This document shows positions 55,148 through 64,000 of a stretch of DNA of 64,000 nucleotides, piece after piece. The stretch is from the NCBI RefSeq assembly GCF_017743935.1, contig NZ_JAGHRE010000007.1, positions 248,001-312,000 of the forward strand. The letters run 5' to 3'. The DNA comes from Tropicibacter sp. R16_0 (GTDB lineage Bacteria > Pseudomonadota > Alphaproteobacteria > Rhodobacterales > Rhodobacteraceae). The translations under genes were made by a program, and so were the position numbers. The notes under the pieces were generated by a model. It had not been told where the DNA came from and searched no databases. It saw only the letters and a list, made by a program, of their open reading frames with translations. The first letter of the stretch is position 1, and the number at the start of each line of letters is the position of its first letter.

Positions 55148-55193
55148 TTGATCACATATTGTTCGCAATATCGCCACAATATTCGCTGATCAA
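55148..55193. promoter_or_regulatory. Nested inverted repeats upstream of the PKS
   Basis: The outer arms TTGATCA (55148-55154) and TGATCAA (55187-55193) enclose an inner pair ATATTG / CAATAT with loop TTCG (55156-55171) and another CAATATT. This AT-rich region is the only candidate control segment in the 264-bp gap before the PKS. Regulator unknown. Confidence 0.45.
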
Positions 55194-55382
55194 CGGAACT
55201 GTTCTGCTGCTATCGGGCGTCGTACGATACACTTGAAATGCTTTGTGGCACGTTATCAGTGCGTTAGGCTCTGGGCGGGAGAATAGATAAAATTGAATGC
55301 TTTCGGCCTGTAAGTGCCTGGGGTACTTTGCCCAAGGGTGAGTGGGCTGATGTGAACGAACTTGGGATCGTTTGGTCAGACT

Positions 55383-58300
55383 ATGGTAGCGAATACAAAA
55401 AATTTTTCCGGCGACATCGCCATTGTTGGTATGTCTGTCTGCGTTCCGGGCGCGGCGTCCACTGCCGAGTTCTGGCGCAACCTGCGCGACGGCGTGGAAT
55501 CCATTCGGCCCCTGAGCGAAGAGGCCTTGCTGGCTGCGGGTGAAGACCCTGATGTGCTGGCCGATCCCAATTATGTTCCTTCTGCTGCACTGCTCGACGG
55601 GTTTGCAGACTTTGATGCCGAGTTCTTTGGTTTCAGTCCAAAAGAGGCTGCGATCTTGGACCCTCAGCACCGCAAGTTCCTTGAGGTCGCATGGGAAGCG
55701 ATGGAGAACGCGGGCCATCCACCCGAAAGCCTCTCGGGGCCTATCGGCGTTTATGCGGGCTGCGGCATGGGCAGCTATTTCTATTTCAACATCTGCTCGA
55801 ACCCCGGGTTGGTGGATGAAACCGGCATGTTCCTGCTGCGCCACACCGGCAACGACAAGGATTTCCTGTCGACCCGCGTGAGCCACGTCTTTGACCTCAA
55901 AGGGCCGTCGATCAACATCCAGACCGCCTGTTCTACCTCTCTTGTGGCGATCCACTATGCCAGCAAGGCGTTGCGCGATGGCGAGGTTGATATGGCGCTT
56001 GCGGGCGGTGTCACCATCGAGCTGCCGCAAGGGCGCGGGTACCTTTACAAAGAAAACGAAATCCTGTCGCCGGACGGGCACTGCCACGCCTTTGACCACC
56101 GTGCGCAGGGCACCGTGTTCGGATCAGGCTCGGGCGCAGTGGCGCTGCGTCGGCTTGAGGATGCCCAAGCCGACGGCGACCACATCTGGGCGGTGATCAA
56201 GGGGTCAGCCGTGAACAACGATGGCGCGGCCAAGGCGGGCTACCTCGCCCCCAGCGTTGACGGTCAGGCCGCCGCTGTGCGCGCCGCCCTGAAGGATGCG
56301 CAGGTCACGCCTGAAACCATCGATTATGTCGAATGCCACGGCACCGGGACCTATCTGGGCGATCCCATCGAAATCTCGGCCCTGACCGAGGCCTATCGCG
56401 CCCAGACCGACGATACTGGCTATTGCCGCGTTGGCTCGGTCAAGACCAACATCGGCCATCTGGACACGGCTGCCGGTATTGCCGGATTGGTCAAGGCCAC
56501 GCTTGGGCTTCATCACGAACAGATCCCTCCGTCGCTGGGCTATGAAGCCCCGAACCCCGCCATCGACTTTGAAACCAGCCCGTTCAAGGTCAACGACCGG
56601 CTGGACGACTGGACTTCTCACAAAGGCCCGCGCCGCGCCGCCGTGAACGCGCTTGGGGTTGGGGGCACCAATGCCCATACGATCCTCGAACAAGCACCGG
56701 ACCGGGGCACTTCGGACGAGAGCGACTTTCCCTTCCATGTCCTGTGCCTTTCCGGCCGGTCTCGATCTGCGCTGGATACCAATGCCAAACAGTTGGCCGA
56801 GCATCTGCGCGCCAACCCGGAAGTTGATCTGGCGGATGTGGCCTATACCCTGAAAGAGGGTCGCCGTGCCTTTGAAAAGCGCCGAGTTCTAGTGGCTGAA
56901 ACGCCTGAGCAGGCCGCCGAGATTCTGGATGCAAATGACCCCCGCCAGGTGTTCACCCATGACGCCATCGCGGGCGCACCGGACACGGTGTTCATGTTCC
57001 CCGGCGGTGGCGCACAATATGCGGGCATGGCGCGTGACCTGTATGAAACCGAGCCGGTCTTTGCCGATTGGATGGACCGCGGGCTGGAGCATCTGCAAAA
57101 GCAGCTCGACTATGACATTCGCGCCATCTGGCTGCCTGAGGGGGACACTGGTGAGGCGGACGCAAAGTTGACGCAGCCGTCTGTTCAGCTGCCGTTGATC
57201 ATGATTGTGGAATTTGCCCTGGCGCAGCTGTGGATGGACTGGGGCGTGAAACCCGCCGCATTGGTGGGTCATTCCATGGGGGAAAACACCGCCGCCTGTC
57301 TGGCCGGGGTCATGTCGTTTGAGGATTGCATCGATCTGGTTCTGCTGCGCGGCCGCCTGTTCGACACGGTGCCTGCCGGTGGGATGCTGTCGATCTCGCT
57401 GCCGCTGGCCGAGGTTGAGGCGCTGGTGGGCGATGATCTGGACATTGCCTCGGTCAACGCCCCTCGCCTGACCGCTGTGAGCGGACCGCAAGAGGCGTTG
57501 GACAAGTTGGCGGAAACTCTGCTGGCACAAGACATCGACCACCAGCGGATCGCCATCGACATCGCGGCACATTCGCGGATGCTAGAGCCGATTTTGTCGG
57601 ATTATCGTGCATTTTTGCAAAGCATCACGCTTAGCCCGCCGCAAATGCAAGTGTTGTCAAACCGCACTGGTCAGGTGCTGACGACCGAAAAAGCGACCGA
57701 TCCCGATTACTGGGTGGGCCAACTGCGCAACACCGTGCATTTCGCCGATTGTATCGACACTCTGGCCGCCGAACCCTCGCGTCTATTTCTTGAGGTCGGC
57801 CCAGGCAAGGCGCTGAGCTCATTGACGCAAATGGCCGATGGCGTTTCTCCGGGACAAGTGCTCAGCTCACTGCGTCACCCAGATCAGGACATTGCCGATG
57901 ACGCCTATTTCCTGCAAGTGATCGGCCGTCTTTGGGCCTGCGGGGTCGAGGCCGACTGGGCGCAGATTTGGGGCGAGGCCAAGCGCCATCGCCTGCCGCT
58001 GCCAACCTATGCGTTCCAGCGCAGCCGCTACTTCATCGAACCCGGCACGCAGGCGGCGCGGGTCAGCACCCCCGCTCTGAAACGCTCGGATGATCAGACC
58101 GATTGGGGCTGGCGCCCGGCATGGCGTCCGCGTCTGGCGGAATGTGATGTGGACGTTGAAAGCGAGCTTGACGAAACCCAGCCGCTGAACTGGCTGATTT
58201 TCGAAGATGACGAGGGTGTTGCCGCACCTGCCATCCACCGCCTGACCGCAGCGGGTCATTCCGTGACGCGGGTGCGCGCGGGCGACACCTATGCCAAGCT

Positions 58301-61300
58301 GGGCGACGATCTGTACCAGGTCCCGCCCGAGCAAGGGCGGCACGGCTTTGACAGCCTGTTCCATCAGCTGACCGAGGCCGACCGCCTGCCGGATCGGATC
58401 GGGCATTTCTGGCTGGTGACACGGTCCGAAACCTTCCGACCCGGGCACAGCTTCTATGACCGCAACATGGAACGGGGCTTTCTGAGCCTCACGTCCATGG
58501 CGCAAGCCATGACCAGCGTCGAACTGCCCGACGCTCTGCACATCGCCGTCTTCACGACTGGCGCCGCGCAGGTGCGCGGTGAGGAACTGCCCTATCCCGA
58601 AAAAGCCACCATCGCAGGCCCCGCAGGGGTCATCCCGCATGAGATGCCCGGCGTGACCTGCGCCACGGTCGATATCGACCTGCCAGAGGTCGAGGCGGCA
58701 GGTTTCTGGTCGCGCGGGCGCACAGCCTCTCCCTTGGGGGATGACACCCTCACCAACCGCATTCTCGAAGAGCTGCTGGCAGAACCCGGCAACTCGGTCG
58801 CGGCCTTGCGCGGCAATCAGCGGTTTGGGCAAAGCTACAAACGCCTGCCGCTGGATGCGTCTGATGCGCCCGTGTTCACCGACGGCGGAACCTATCTGAT
58901 CACAGGTGGCTTTGGTGGCATCGGTTTGACACTGGCCGCAGATCTGATGCGCAACAACGGGGCGAATATCGTGCTGCTGTCGCGCGAGGGTCTGCCCGCA
59001 CAGGATCAATGGGCCGATTACCTGCACAGCCACAGCCCCAACGACCAAATTGCCCGCCGGATCACGGCGCTGCAAGACTTGCAAACAATCGAGACCGGGC
59101 AGGTCATGGCCTTGGCGGCAGATGTCTGCAACATCGAGCAGATGCGTATCGCCGTGCGTCAGGCCGAGGATGCTTTTGGTGCTTTGAATGGTGTGATCCA
59201 TGCCGCAGGCCACATCGCCGACGGCCTGATCGCCACCAAGAGCGAGGCCGAAATCCAACAGGTTCTGGCCCCCAAGATCAACGGCCTTCAGGTGCTGAAC
59301 ACCCTGTTCCCGGACGGGATGCTCGAGCTGATGGTGCTCTTTGCATCGTCCAGTACGGCCACCCGCCCGGCGGGTCAGGTCGATTATGTGGCCGCCAACG
59401 AATACCTTAACGCCTGGGCCCGGTCGCGGCGCAATGCGGCGACGCGGGTGATTGCGGTGAACTGGGGCGTTTGGGCTGATGTCGGCATGGCCGCCGACGC
59501 CATGTCGGCCCGCACCGGCGGCACCCAGCCGACCGAGCGCGAGGCCATCGACGCGCCGCTGCTGGATGAGATGGGGTTCGACGCCGATGGCAACCGGATC
59601 TTTGTCTCGACCCTGTCGCTGGACGACACTTGGGTTCTGGACGAACACCGCACCCGCGATGGCACCGCGCTGATGCCCGGCACCGGATACATCGAATTGG
59701 CGGCCCAAGCGCTCAAGGCGCATGGGATCAAGGTGCCCTATGAAATCCGCGATCTGTTCTTCTTCCGCCCGCTTGAGGTGAAACCGGGACAGCCACGCGA
59801 AATCGTTGTGCGGTTGGAGCAGAAGGCGGACGCCGTCGGGTTCACTGTGCACAGCGCCGCCGCTGACGGCTATGTCCTGAACGCACAGGCCACGTTGGCC
59901 TTTCTGGAGGCCACGGCCCCTGCCCCGGTGTCCCTACCGGAGATCGCAGCCCGCTGCCCCAAATCCGAAACCGCCCCGGCCGAGGGTCGGCTGCGTTCGC
60001 CGCAAGAACGTCACCTGAATTTCGGTCCACGCTGGCACGTGATCCGCAGCACCGCCTTTGGCGACGGAGAAGGCGTCGCGCGACTGGTGCTGCCGGATGT
60101 CTATGGCAGTGACCTGGCACAAGGGTATCAGCTGCATCCCGGTCTGATGGATCTGGCCACCGGCTGGGCGATTTCACTGGTCGATGGTTATGACAACGAC
60201 GCACTTTGGGTGCCGGTCTCATACCGCTGCCTGCATGTCTTTGCGCCGCTGCCTGCTGATCTGCGCAGTTGGGTCCGGCTGTCACCCGGAGCCACGCCCA
60301 TCGGCGGCTTTGCCTCGTTCGACGTGACCTTGTTCGACACCCACGGCACGGTCTGCGCCGAGATCGAGGGCTTTCAAATGAAGCGCCTGACCGAGGCGCT
60401 GAGCCTTGAGGCCCCCGAGACGGCTGATACGACCTCGGCTGATCTGGGCCTGACCGCGCGCAGCATGGACACGCCACTGTCACCCGAGGAACAGCGCCTG
60501 CACCGCCAGATCGCCCAAGGTATCCGCGCCGACGAAGGCCCCGAAGCCCTGCGTCGCGCGATTGCGGCGGGTCGCCCGCAGGTGGTCCTCAGCTCGCTTG
60601 ATTTGCCCGCGCTAATCCAGCAGGCCGACGCCGTGTCCGAGACATCATCAGACGAAAGCCAGAGCTTTGAACGCCCAGACCTCGACACCGAATACGTCGC
60701 GCCGGAAACCGAGATCGAAAAGACCCTGGCCGGGTTCTTTGAAACCCTGCTGGGCGTCAGTCAGGTCGGCACACAGGACAGTTTCTTTGACCTTGGCGGG
60801 CATTCGCTGATTGCCGTACGACTGTTTGCGCAGATCAACCGGACCTATCAGGTCGAGTTTCCCATTTCGGTCCTGTTCGAAGCGCCAAGCGTGGCCCGGA
60901 TCGCAGAGCGGATCGCGGCCCGCGTGGGCGATGTTGCATCCCCGGACGGTGCCTCACCCCAAAGCGACGGGCCCGACTTCAAACATCTGGTGCCGCTGCA
61001 TCAGGGCGGGGAATCCTCGGCAACACCATTTTTCCTGGTGGCTGGCATGGGCGGCAACGTCCTGAATTTGCGGCACTTGGCGCTGATGCTCGGCCGTGAC
61101 CGTCCCGTCTATGGCCTGCAGGCGCGCGGGCTGATCGGAGACGAGAAACCCCATCATGATCTGGTCGAGGCCGCGACGGCCTATGTCGAAGAGCTGCGGC
61201 AGGTGCAGCCTCATGGTCCCTACATGCTCAGCGGATTTTCCGGCGGCGGCATCACGGCCTATGAGATGGCCCAGCAACTCAAGGCGGCCGGAGAAGAGGT

Positions 61301-61826
61301 CTCGGTTCTGGCGCTTCTCGACTCGCCACAACCCATGCGCCCGGTGCTCAATCGCACCGACAAGGCGCTGATCAAGCTGCAGGAATTCAAACGCAAAGGC
61401 CCCGCCTATTTCAGCGAATGGGCCCGCAACCGGTGGGAATGGGAAGTGCGCAAGCGCAACGCGCCGCGCCCCGAAGAAAACGTGGCGACGGCCTTTAACA
61501 ATGTGAAAGTTGAGCTGGCGTTCCTGGATGCGATCAAGATCTACGAGGTCAAACCCTGGGACGGCCCGTTGACCCTGTTCCGACCGCCGCTCGACAAACA
61601 CTGGAAGGTCAGCGGCAACAAATGGGTGAGCTCGGAGCGCGAATACGTCTTTGCCGACAACGATTGGGGCAAATGGGCCCCAAAGATCGAAGTGGTCGAG
61701 GTGCCGGGCGATCATGACAGCATGGTTCTGGTGCCCAACGTCTCGGTTCTGGCCGAACGGCTGCGGACCTATCTGGACAAGGCCGACGCAGGCGTCGACT
61801 GGACCAAAGCAACGGCTGCCGAGTGA
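55383..61826 (+). CDS. Type I polyketide synthase (KS-AT-KR-DH-ACP-TE)
   Basis: The 2147-residue single module has a KS at about 12-435 with triad Cys183 (TACSTS), His319 (ECHGTGT) and His359 (IGHLDT). AT is at about 540-830 with Ser631 in GHSMGE. KR is at about 1170-1400 (LITGGFGGIGLTLA, Tyr1335). DH is at about 1410-1690 (His1422, Asp1590). The ACP has phosphopantetheine Ser1808 (GGHSL), and a thioesterase has Ser1953 (GFSGGG) and His2111. No enoylreductase. KR precedes DH, the reverse of the usual order. ATG 55383 is chosen; a TTG at 55362 is possible. The terminal TE implies release after one module. Confidence 0.95.
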   Translation: MVANTKNFSGDIAIVGMSVCVPGAASTAEFWRNLRDGVESIRPLSEEALLAAGEDPDVLADPNYVPSAALLDGFADFDAEFFGFSPKEAAILDPQHRKFLEVAWEAMENAGHPPESLSGPIGVYAGCGMGSYFYFNICSNPGLVDETGMFLLRHTGNDKDFLSTRVSHVFDLKGPSINIQTACSTSLVAIHYASKALRDGEVDMALAGGVTIELPQGRGYLYKENEILSPDGHCHAFDHRAQGTVFGSGSGAVALRRLEDAQADGDHIWAVIKGSAVNNDGAAKAGYLAPSVDGQAAAVRAALKDAQVTPETIDYVECHGTGTYLGDPIEISALTEAYRAQTDDTGYCRVGSVKTNIGHLDTAAGIAGLVKATLGLHHEQIPPSLGYEAPNPAIDFETSPFKVNDRLDDWTSHKGPRRAAVNALGVGGTNAHTILEQAPDRGTSDESDFPFHVLCLSGRSRSALDTNAKQLAEHLRANPEVDLADVAYTLKEGRRAFEKRRVLVAETPEQAAEILDANDPRQVFTHDAIAGAPDTVFMFPGGGAQYAGMARDLYETEPVFADWMDRGLEHLQKQLDYDIRAIWLPEGDTGEADAKLTQPSVQLPLIMIVEFALAQLWMDWGVKPAALVGHSMGENTAACLAGVMSFEDCIDLVLLRGRLFDTVPAGGMLSISLPLAEVEALVGDDLDIASVNAPRLTAVSGPQEALDKLAETLLAQDIDHQRIAIDIAAHSRMLEPILSDYRAFLQSITLSPPQMQVLSNRTGQVLTTEKATDPDYWVGQLRNTVHFADCIDTLAAEPSRLFLEVGPGKALSSLTQMADGVSPGQVLSSLRHPDQDIADDAYFLQVIGRLWACGVEADWAQIWGEAKRHRLPLPTYAFQRSRYFIEPGTQAARVSTPALKRSDDQTDWGWRPAWRPRLAECDVDVESELDETQPLNWLIFEDDEGVAAPAIHRLTAAGHSVTRVRAGDTYAKLGDDLYQVPPEQGRHGFDSLFHQLTEADRLPDRIGHFWLVTRSETFRPGHSFYDRNMERGFLSLTSMAQAMTSVELPDALHIAVFTTGAAQVRGEELPYPEKATIAGPAGVIPHEMPGVTCATVDIDLPEVEAAGFWSRGRTASPLGDDTLTNRILEELLAEPGNSVAALRGNQRFGQSYKRLPLDASDAPVFTDGGTYLITGGFGGIGLTLAADLMRNNGANIVLLSREGLPAQDQWADYLHSHSPNDQIARRITALQDLQTIETGQVMALAADVCNIEQMRIAVRQAEDAFGALNGVIHAAGHIADGLIATKSEAEIQQVLAPKINGLQVLNTLFPDGMLELMVLFASSSTATRPAGQVDYVAANEYLNAWARSRRNAATRVIAVNWGVWADVGMAADAMSARTGGTQPTEREAIDAPLLDEMGFDADGNRIFVSTLSLDDTWVLDEHRTRDGTALMPGTGYIELAAQALKAHGIKVPYEIRDLFFFRPLEVKPGQPREIVVRLEQKADAVGFTVHSAAADGYVLNAQATLAFLEATAPAPVSLPEIAARCPKSETAPAEGRLRSPQERHLNFGPRWHVIRSTAFGDGEGVARLVLPDVYGSDLAQGYQLHPGLMDLATGWAISLVDGYDNDALWVPVSYRCLHVFAPLPADLRSWVRLSPGATPIGGFASFDVTLFDTHGTVCAEIEGFQMKRLTEALSLEAPETADTTSADLGLTARSMDTPLSPEEQRLHRQIAQGIRADEGPEALRRAIAAGRPQVVLSSLDLPALIQQADAVSETSSDESQSFERPDLDTEYVAPETEIEKTLAGFFETLLGVSQVGTQDSFFDLGGHSLIAVRLFAQINRTYQVEFPISVLFEAPSVARIAERIAARVGDVASPDGASPQSDGPDFKHLVPLHQGGESSATPFFLVAGMGGNVLNLRHLALMLGRDRPVYGLQARGLIGDEKPHHDLVEAATAYVEELRQVQPHGPYMLSGFSGGGITAYEMAQQLKAAGEEVSVLALLDSPQPMRPVLNRTDKALIKLQEFKRKGPAYFSEWARNRWEWEVRKRNAPRPEENVATAFNNVKVELAFLDAIKIYEVKPWDGPLTLFRPPLDKHWKVSGNKWVSSEREYVFADNDWGKWAPKIEVVEVPGDHDSMVLVPNVSVLAERLRTYLDKADAGVDWTKATAAE

Positions 61827-62842
61827 ACGACATGGCAGATCCCACGGTCCTGACAATCATCCTGAACTATCGCACGCCAGATCTGACGCTGAAGGCCTGC
61901 GAAGCTGCGATGCGCGAAATGGAAGGGATCACCGGCGAGATCGTGGTGGTCGACAACGCCTCTGGCGACGGCTCGTTCGACATCCTGGAACAGGCGGCGC
62001 AGGACAGGGGCTGGACCGAAGGCAACCGCTTGCGTGTTCTGCAAAGTGGCTGGAACGGGGGTTTTGGCGCGGGCATGAACTTTGGCATGCGGGCCGGGCT
62101 GACGTCTGGCCAGGCGCCGGACTATTATTACCTGCTGAATTCTGACGCCTGGCCCGAGGCCGACGCCATCCGCCTGCTGCGCGACTTTTTGCGAGACACC
62201 CCCACGGCGGGTTTGGTCGGCAGCCACATCAAAGGCCCCGATGGGATCACCCATACGACTGCCTTTCGCTTTCCCTCAATCGCCGGAGAGTTCGAGGCTG
62301 CTGCACGCACCGGCGTGATCAGCCGCCTGCTCAAAGAGTCCATCGTACCGCTGCCGCAACCCACGGCCATTTCCCGCGTCGATTGGACCGCCGGGGCCAG
62401 CCTGATGATCAAGAGCGAGGTGATCGAGGCCACTGGCGGGTTCGACGAAAAATTCTTTCTCTATTTCGAAGAGACCGATCTGTGCCGTCGCGCCCAGAAC
62501 GCTGGATGGTCGACACACTATGAGCCTGACAGCCATGTGGTGCACATCGGCTCGGTGAGCACAGGCATGAAAACCTGGAGCCGGACCCCGCAATATTGGT
62601 TCGATTCCCGGATGCGGTATTTCACCAAGAACCACGGCGTTTTCTACACGTTCCTGTCGACCTTTGGCCTGATCACGGCCGGCACGCTCTGGCGGCTGCG
62701 CAGGTTGGTGCAGCGCAAGCCCCAGGCTGACCCCGACCGGTTTCTGATCGACTTGATCTGGCACGCCATAGCCACCCCATTTCGCGGTGCTGCCCACCCG
62801 GTGCCCGCCGCCCCCGTTTCCATTCTGGAGGACCCCAAATGA
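61823..62842 (+). CDS. GT2 rhamnosyltransferase-like glycosyltransferase
   Basis: The 339-residue GT-A enzyme has LTIILNYRTPDLTLKACEAA, the donor motif VVVDNASGDGS, YYYLLNSDAW in place of DXD and FFLYFEETDLCRRAQNAGW. This pattern is shared with rhamnosyltransferases of cell-surface glycan and glycolipid pathways. The GTG at 61823 overlaps the PKS stop (GTGA); an ATG at 61832 is the alternative. Its stop overlaps the next start by four bases, so it is locked between PKS and the formyltransferase-domain gene. Confidence 0.9.
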   Translation: MNDMADPTVLTIILNYRTPDLTLKACEAAMREMEGITGEIVVVDNASGDGSFDILEQAAQDRGWTEGNRLRVLQSGWNGGFGAGMNFGMRAGLTSGQAPDYYYLLNSDAWPEADAIRLLRDFLRDTPTAGLVGSHIKGPDGITHTTAFRFPSIAGEFEAAARTGVISRLLKESIVPLPQPTAISRVDWTAGASLMIKSEVIEATGGFDEKFFLYFEETDLCRRAQNAGWSTHYEPDSHVVHIGSVSTGMKTWSRTPQYWFDSRMRYFTKNHGVFYTFLSTFGLITAGTLWRLRRLVQRKPQADPDRFLIDLIWHAIATPFRGAAHPVPAAPVSILEDPK

Positions 62843-64000
62843 CTGGATTTTCCTGCGTTATCATCGGCAATGAATCCCTGTTGATCGGATGTGCAGATGC
62901 GCTCTTGGATCGGGGACATCAGATCAAAGCCGTGATCTCGACTGACCCGGCGATCAAGTCCTGGGCTGCCAGCAAAGGCCTGCCGCAAGCGGATGAGCTG
63001 TCGTCCTTGACCGGTCAGTTTCAACCGGGCGATTTCGACTGGCTGCTGTCGATTGCAAACCTTCAGATCATTTCAGATCAGATCCTGGCCCTGCCTGCCA
63101 AAGGGGCAGTAAACTTCCACGATGGTCCCCTGCCGCGCTATGCCGGCCTGAACACACCCGTCTGGGCGCTGCTGAATGGCGAAACCCGCTATGGTGTCAC
63201 CTGGCACATGATCGAAAGCGGTATCGACACAGGCGACATCCTAGCCCGGCCCGAGTTCGACATCGCCGATGATGAAACCGCCCTGTCGTTGAATTCCAAA
63301 TGCTACGCCGCCGCGCTCGACAGTTTTGCCGACGTGCTGACGCAGCTGGAAACCGGGCTGACACCCACGCCGCAAGACACCACCGACCGACGCTATTTCG
63401 CCCGGGATGACAGGCCCGAGGGTGGCGGGGCGCTGGACCTGTCAGGGTCCGCCCCCCAAATCGCGGCCCGCGTTCGGGCACTGCATTTCGGGGAATACTG
63501 GAACCCGCTGCTCAGCCCCCGGGTTGAGACGGGCACCCGGTCTGTTCTGGTTGGCCAAGCCACACCGACCGGCACCACGAGCGGCAAAGCGCCCGGCACG
63601 GTGTTGGAATTTGACACAGGCGGTCTGATTGTGGCCACCGGTGACGGCGATCTGCGGCTAGAACAGCTGCACACCCCGCATGGCGCGCCGCTGCAACCGT
63701 CCGAAATCGCCACGGTCGGCGACATCCTCTCTGGTTTAACGCCCGAGCAGACAGAGGCACGCACAAGCGCCATCGGCGCCGCCCTTGCCGCTGAACGACA
63801 CTGGCGGCCCACGTTGCAAAAGATGCAACCGGTGCAGATGCCGCTGGCCGGGGACAAGACCAGTGGCGCATGGGAGGCAGTCCGCATCGCCGTGCCGCAT
63901 GGGATCGATGTTCGTTACGCGGGTGTCGCCGCGCTCCATTGGGCGCAGCAAGGGGATGGCGCCGAAACGGTCACCGTTGCCCTGACCGATGACGCGCTGC
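62839..64000 (+). CDS. Multidomain protein with N-terminal formyltransferase domain, truncated by window end
   Basis: The frame is open from ATG 62839 to the window end (387 codons). Residues 1 to about 200 form a formyltransferase fold with the catalytic Asn92, His94 and Asp130 (VNFHDGPLPRYAGLNTP, GIDTGDIL), followed by a C-terminal formyltransferase-like domain to about residue 315. From about 330 a new domain begins (ERHWRPTLQ, AVRIAVPHG), which could be an NRPS condensation or loading segment. Such N-terminal domains formylate the first building block in some NRPSs. The NRPS reading is inference. Confidence 0.75.
   Translation, partial: MTGFSCVIIGNESLLIGCADALLDRGHQIKAVISTDPAIKSWAASKGLPQADELSSLTGQFQPGDFDWLLSIANLQIISDQILALPAKGAVNFHDGPLPRYAGLNTPVWALLNGETRYGVTWHMIESGIDTGDILARPEFDIADDETALSLNSKCYAAALDSFADVLTQLETGLTPTPQDTTDRRYFARDDRPEGGGALDLSGSAPQIAARVRALHFGEYWNPLLSPRVETGTRSVLVGQATPTGTTSGKAPGTVLEFDTGGLIVATGDGDLRLEQLHTPHGAPLQPSEIATVGDILSGLTPEQTEARTSAIGAALAAERHWRPTLQKMQPVQMPLAGDKTSGAWEAVRIAVPHGIDVRYAGVAALHWAQQGDGAETVTVALTDDAL

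Noticed and set aside
57867-59852. A 661-codon open frame opposite the PKS.
   Set aside because: Lies wholly inside the PKS, whose KR and DH motifs are intact.

Overview
The window is about 62% G+C, densely packed with genes, and looks like the chromosome of a marine alphaproteobacterium of the Roseobacter group (Rhodobacteraceae). The evidence is gene content: a complete beta-hydroxyaspartate cycle operon (bhcRABCD), a fused PuuE-UraD ureide enzyme, a membrane PuuD urate hydroxylase, an XylFHG/XylAB locus under a ROK regulator, and palindromic intergenic repeats. The genus cannot be fixed from the sequence alone. I see no tRNA, rRNA, transposase, prophage or CRISPR array.

Layout. 1-12.7 kb is mostly housekeeping on the minus strand: a DmpA-type peptidase (cut by the window edge), ileS, a small lipoprotein, a ycjX-GNAT-ycjF operon, truA, a thioesterase/acyl-CoA dehydrogenase pair, a GhrA-like reductase, an LprI-MliC protein and a stand-alone gcvH. 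12.9-27.2 kb is a nitrogen/carbon salvage island: (S)-ureidoglycine aminohydrolase, bhcR-bhcABCD with a GAPDH-like gene, then a purine permease, allA, puuE-uraD, uraH, a LysR regulator and puuD. 27.3-33.3 kb encodes the TamA/TamB envelope module, followed by a gamma-glutamyltransferase-like enzyme. 35.3-48.3 kb is a xylose locus: xylFHG-glk-oxidoreductase, divergent xylR, and xylB-xylA-galM, with a di-haem peroxidase and a CRTAC1-type protein attached to the two arms. 48.5-64 kb holds glycosyltransferases, a MocA-SDR fusion, a WecG-type transferase, an O-antigen-ligase-like membrane protein, a 2147-residue type I PKS, a second GT2 and the start of a protein opening with a formyltransferase domain (possibly an NRPS).

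How the genes work together. Urate is oxidised by PuuD to 5-hydroxyisourate, then processed by UraH and the UraD domain to allantoin, by the PuuE domain to allantoate, and after a step not encoded here (allantoate amidohydrolase) by ureidoglycine aminohydrolase and AllA to urea, ammonia and glyoxylate. Glyoxylate is the substrate of the beta-hydroxyaspartate cycle, whose genes sit in the middle of the ureide genes. The island therefore looks like a route from purines to oxaloacetate. The xylose arms share a matching 23-bp operator, so both transport and catabolism are probably controlled by the same ROK repressor. The last 9 kb look like a glycosylated polyketide or polyketide-peptide pathway next to surface-polysaccharide genes.

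Dispersed repeats. Five intergenic regions carry one palindromic element family, with the core GGCCCAACGGGAGG, a strong hairpin and a GGGCGGGAG end. One copy is an inverted dimer, and two copies show a compensatory base-pair change in the hairpin.
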